DNA of 7,223 bases from an uncultured Terriglobus sp. (GTDB taxonomy: Bacteria > Acidobacteriota > Terriglobia > Terriglobales > Acidobacteriaceae), in contig CALMAP010000235.1 of the NCBI GenBank assembly GCA_937859825.1, forward strand, positions 1-7,223, given 5' to 3'. Below the pieces are notes generated by a model that ran no database searches, was not told the DNA's origin, and saw nothing but the letters and a program-made list of their open reading frames with translations. Of this stretch, positions 5,342-7,223 are shown in pieces (within the stretch, counting starts at the first letter, position 1; each line of letters starts with the position of its first letter). Both the position numbers and the translations under genes were made by a program.

Positions 5342-6739
5342 GTGACCCTGTCGGTAGACACGATCGTTGCCATTGCCACGCCGCCCGGCCGCGGCGGCAT
5401 TGGTATCGTGCGGCTCTCCGGCCCGGATGCGTTGCGTATCGCGGAGAAGCTTGTTCCCGTGCGCAAGCCGATCGCGCCGCGAACCGTGTGCTATGGCCAT
5501 GTGCTGGATGCGGCAGGCGACCGCATCGACGATGCTCTGTTGACGTGGTTCCCCGCGCCGCACAGCTATACCGGCGAGGAGACGGCGGAGATCGCCGCGC
5601 ACGGCTCGCCCGTGGTTCTGCAAACGCTGGTGGAGCGCAGCATCGCGCTGGGTGCGAGACTCGCGGCCCCAGGTGAGTTCACGGAGCGCGCCTTCCTCCG
5701 AGGACGCCTGGACCTGACGCAGGCCGAAGCCGTTCGCGACCTGATAGATGCGCAGACGCTGGCGCAGGCAAGGCTTGCGGCGGCGCAGCTTGGCGGCTCG
5801 CTGGCGCGCCAGGTGCAGCCGGTGAAGCAGCAGCTTGTGTCGCTGATCGCCGAGCTGGAAGCAGGCATCGACTTCGCCGAGGACGATCTCGACGTATTGC
5901 CTGCCGACGCTATCCTGAAGCGCATTGCAGCCATGCAGCCTTCGCTGCAGGCGCTTGTGCGCAGCTTTGCCGCGGGCAGGCTGCTGCGTGAGGGCATTCG
6001 GCTCGCCATTATCGGCAGGCCGAACGCGGGCAAGAGTTCGCTGTTCAACCGGCTGCTCGAGCGCGACCGCGCCATCGTGACCCCTATCGCGGGCACAACG
6101 CGTGACGTGGTGAGCGAACGCACCGTGCTGGAGGGTATTCCTGTAGAGCTGCTGGATACCGCCGGCCTGCGCGAGACCGACGACCAGGTCGAACGCATCG
6201 GCGTCTCACGCAGCCGCGAGGCCAGTGCCGATGCAGACGTGGTGCTGCTGGTGGCGGATGCGGTGGAGATGGCGAATGGCGGTCCGCTGGATCGCTGGAT
6301 CGATGCCACGACCATGGCCCTGCTGGAAGGCAGGCCATGGCTGCTGGTGCGGAACAAGATCGATCTGCTGCAGGAAGCGACCGCGTACACGCAGGGTTCC
6401 TTTGGCGCGACCGCCCCGCTCACGGTGATTGACACCTCAGCGGTCACCGGCAAAGGCATGGACGAGTTGCGCGCGGCGATCCTGCGTGCGGCAAAGGGCT
6501 CCACGATGGATGGGGTTGCCGCAGAGGCGACGCTAACCAATTTGAGGCAGCATGGAAGCGTTGTCGATGCGGACATCTCGCTGGCAAACACGATCACGGC
6601 GGTTTCCGCCGGAGTGCCGCACGAGATGCTGCTGCTTTCGCTCTACGACGCTCTGCGCGCGCTGGATGAACTTACGGGCACCACCACGCCAGACGACGTG
6701 CTGAATCATATCTTCTCGACGTTTTGCATCGGCAAGTAG
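5342..6739 (+). CDS. mnmE: tRNA modification GTPase MnmE (TrmE)
   Basis: A 465-residue cytoplasmic GTPase. With MnmG it installs the 5-carboxymethylaminomethyl (or aminomethyl) group on wobble uridine 34 of certain tRNAs. The N-terminal TrmE domain opens with DTIVAIATPPGRGGIGIVRL and includes PHSYTGEETAEI and the GEFTERAFLRGRLDLTQAEAV region. The G domain sits inside the helical domain: G1 GRPNAGKSS (225-233), G2 GTTRD (251-255), G3 DTAG (272-275) and G4 NKID (338-341). The protein ends in FCIGK (461-465), carrying the C-terminal cysteine motif essential in the family. Length and motif order are normal, so it appears intact. The start is GTG 5342, which puts DTIVA at the usual distance from the N-terminus, but no clear Shine-Dalgarno site precedes it. 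It lies 30 nt after the jag stop and in the same reading frame, consistent with co-transcription and perhaps coupled translation. Confidence 0.97.
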   Translation: MTLSVDTIVAIATPPGRGGIGIVRLSGPDALRIAEKLVPVRKPIAPRTVCYGHVLDAAGDRIDDALLTWFPAPHSYTGEETAEIAAHGSPVVLQTLVERSIALGARLAAPGEFTERAFLRGRLDLTQAEAVRDLIDAQTLAQARLAAAQLGGSLARQVQPVKQQLVSLIAELEAGIDFAEDDLDVLPADAILKRIAAMQPSLQALVRSFAAGRLLREGIRLAIIGRPNAGKSSLFNRLLERDRAIVTPIAGTTRDVVSERTVLEGIPVELLDTAGLRETDDQVERIGVSRSREASADADVVLLVADAVEMANGGPLDRWIDATTMALLEGRPWLLVRNKIDLLQEATAYTQGSFGATAPLTVIDTSAVTGKGMDELRAAILRAAKGSTMDGVAAEATLTNLRQHGSVVDADISLANTITAVSAGVPHEMLLLSLYDALRALDELTGTTTPDDVLNHIFSTFCIGK

Positions 6740-6775
6740 AAGCGTGTTTGTATCGGCCTTGGGCCCGAGGGATTC

Positions 6776-6793
6776 CATACGTTCCAGCGTATG
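6776..6793. terminator. Small hairpin between convergent mnmE and ruvX
   Basis: CATACG (6776-6781) and CGTATG (6788-6793) form a 6-bp stem with a 6-nt loop in the 66-nt gap between the two convergent stop codons. A near-palindrome, CTTGGGCCCGAG, lies just before it (6759-6770). The position suits a bidirectional terminator, but the stem is short and has no T-run on either side. Confidence 0.3.
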
Positions 6794-6805
6794 TTCTGAG
6801 ATGAG

Positions 6806-7223
6806 TTACTTCTGCGCATCCAGTTCGGCCAGCCATGCTGCACGTGCTTCGGCGTGCTGCCTGCCTCCCAGCCACGACTGCAGAATGAGCACGGCCGCGA
6901 CCTGGTCGATGATTTGCTTGCGGTCCCGGCGAGCGGCAACAGTCGTGCGATGACCCGCACTGTTCAGGATTTCGTCCGCGGCCAGGGAGGTGAGGCGTTC
7001 GTCCCACAGATGCACCGGCAGACCGGAGTGCTGCGCCAGCTCCCTGCTGAAAGCCTGTACCTCGAGCGCCCAGGGTCCTGTCTCGCCAGACATGTGCAGC
7101 GGATTGCCGACGACCACCTGAATCACGCCATGTTTGCGGAAGAGGCGCAGCAGGTTGCGGCGGTCTTCGCCGCGGCCTTTGCGCCACACGGTCATCAGCG
7201 GCTGCACCGTGTAGCCCAGCGGA
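6806..7223 (-). CDS. ruvX: RuvX/YqgF-family putative pre-16S rRNA nuclease (5' end cut off by window)
   Basis: The visible 138 residues read leftward from the window edge. RuvX (YqgF) has an RNase H-like fold, is linked to maturation of pre-16S rRNA ends, and was earlier predicted to be a Holliday-junction resolvase. Visible family blocks are PLGYTVQPL at the edge, VVVGNPLHMSGETGP, the central DERLTSLAADEIL, and RKQIIDQVAAVLILQSWL, with the C-terminal catalytic-type aspartate in DQVAA. The frame stays open through 7223. A GTG at 7207 is therefore not the real start: the PLGYT segment before it matches the family's SDPLG-type region. The missing N-terminus, perhaps 15-30 residues, should carry the first catalytic aspartate (GxDxG-type motif). 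The gene is convergent with mnmE, 66 nt from its stop, so it is a separate transcription unit. Confidence 0.92.
   Translation of the reverse strand, partial: PLGYTVQPLMTVWRKGRGEDRRNLLRLFRKHGVIQVVVGNPLHMSGETGPWALEVQAFSRELAQHSGLPVHLWDERLTSLAADEILNSAGHRTTVAARRDRKQIIDQVAAVLILQSWLGGRQHAEARAAWLAELDAQK

Noticed and set aside
5566..6597. 343-codon - strand frame opposite mnmE
   Set aside because: Long antisense frames are common over GC-rich genes. The product is Ser/Arg/Ala-rich with no domain, and mnmE is unambiguous.

Overview
The window is GC-rich chromosomal DNA, most likely from an Acidobacteriota (Terriglobia-type) genome. This is an inference. It rests on the interspersed repeat family with the core TTGTCATCCTGAG ... 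GAAGGACCTGCTT, which I associate with that group, and on the high GC content with GTG/TTG starts. No rRNA or other taxonomic marker is present.

Layout. Positions 1-256 hold no gene but carry an array of the repeat family: a short ~30-nt tandem, a facing pair able to form a long hairpin, and a decayed copy. Positions 257-637 encode a small GIY-YIG (UPF0213/YhbQ-like) nuclease-domain protein whose last codons are a repeat copy. Another copy in the opposite orientation follows at 671-705. Positions 729-4325 encode a single-chain restriction-modification-like protein of about 1,200 residues. It has an N-terminal PD-(D/E)XK-type nuclease motif, an N6-adenine methyltransferase core, and a type ISP-like C-terminal specificity region. 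A further repeat copy lies in frame inside this gene at 2758-2796. Positions 4326-4708 have no gene but contain a perfect 10-bp inverted repeat with extra half-sites around it. Core genes follow: jag/khpB (4709-5311) and mnmE (5342-6739), both on +, then a convergent, edge-truncated ruvX/yqgF on - (6806-7223).

How it fits together. The left 4.3 kb looks like an accessory (defence and repeat-rich) segment. It abuts the conserved jag-mnmE pair, which in many bacteria follows rnpA-yidC; yidC is not seen directly upstream here. Jag and MnmE act in RNA biology (RNA binding/cell elongation control, and tRNA wobble-uridine modification). RuvX is a YqgF-family nuclease linked to pre-16S rRNA processing.

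The most unusual points are the repeat sequence captured as protein-coding sequence in two neighbouring genes, and the bracketing of the GIY-YIG gene by these repeats. Others are the mosaic base composition of the specificity half of the R-M gene, the inverted-repeat cluster upstream of jag, and a six-unit tetrapeptide SR-repeat tail with a degenerate KH loop in Jag.
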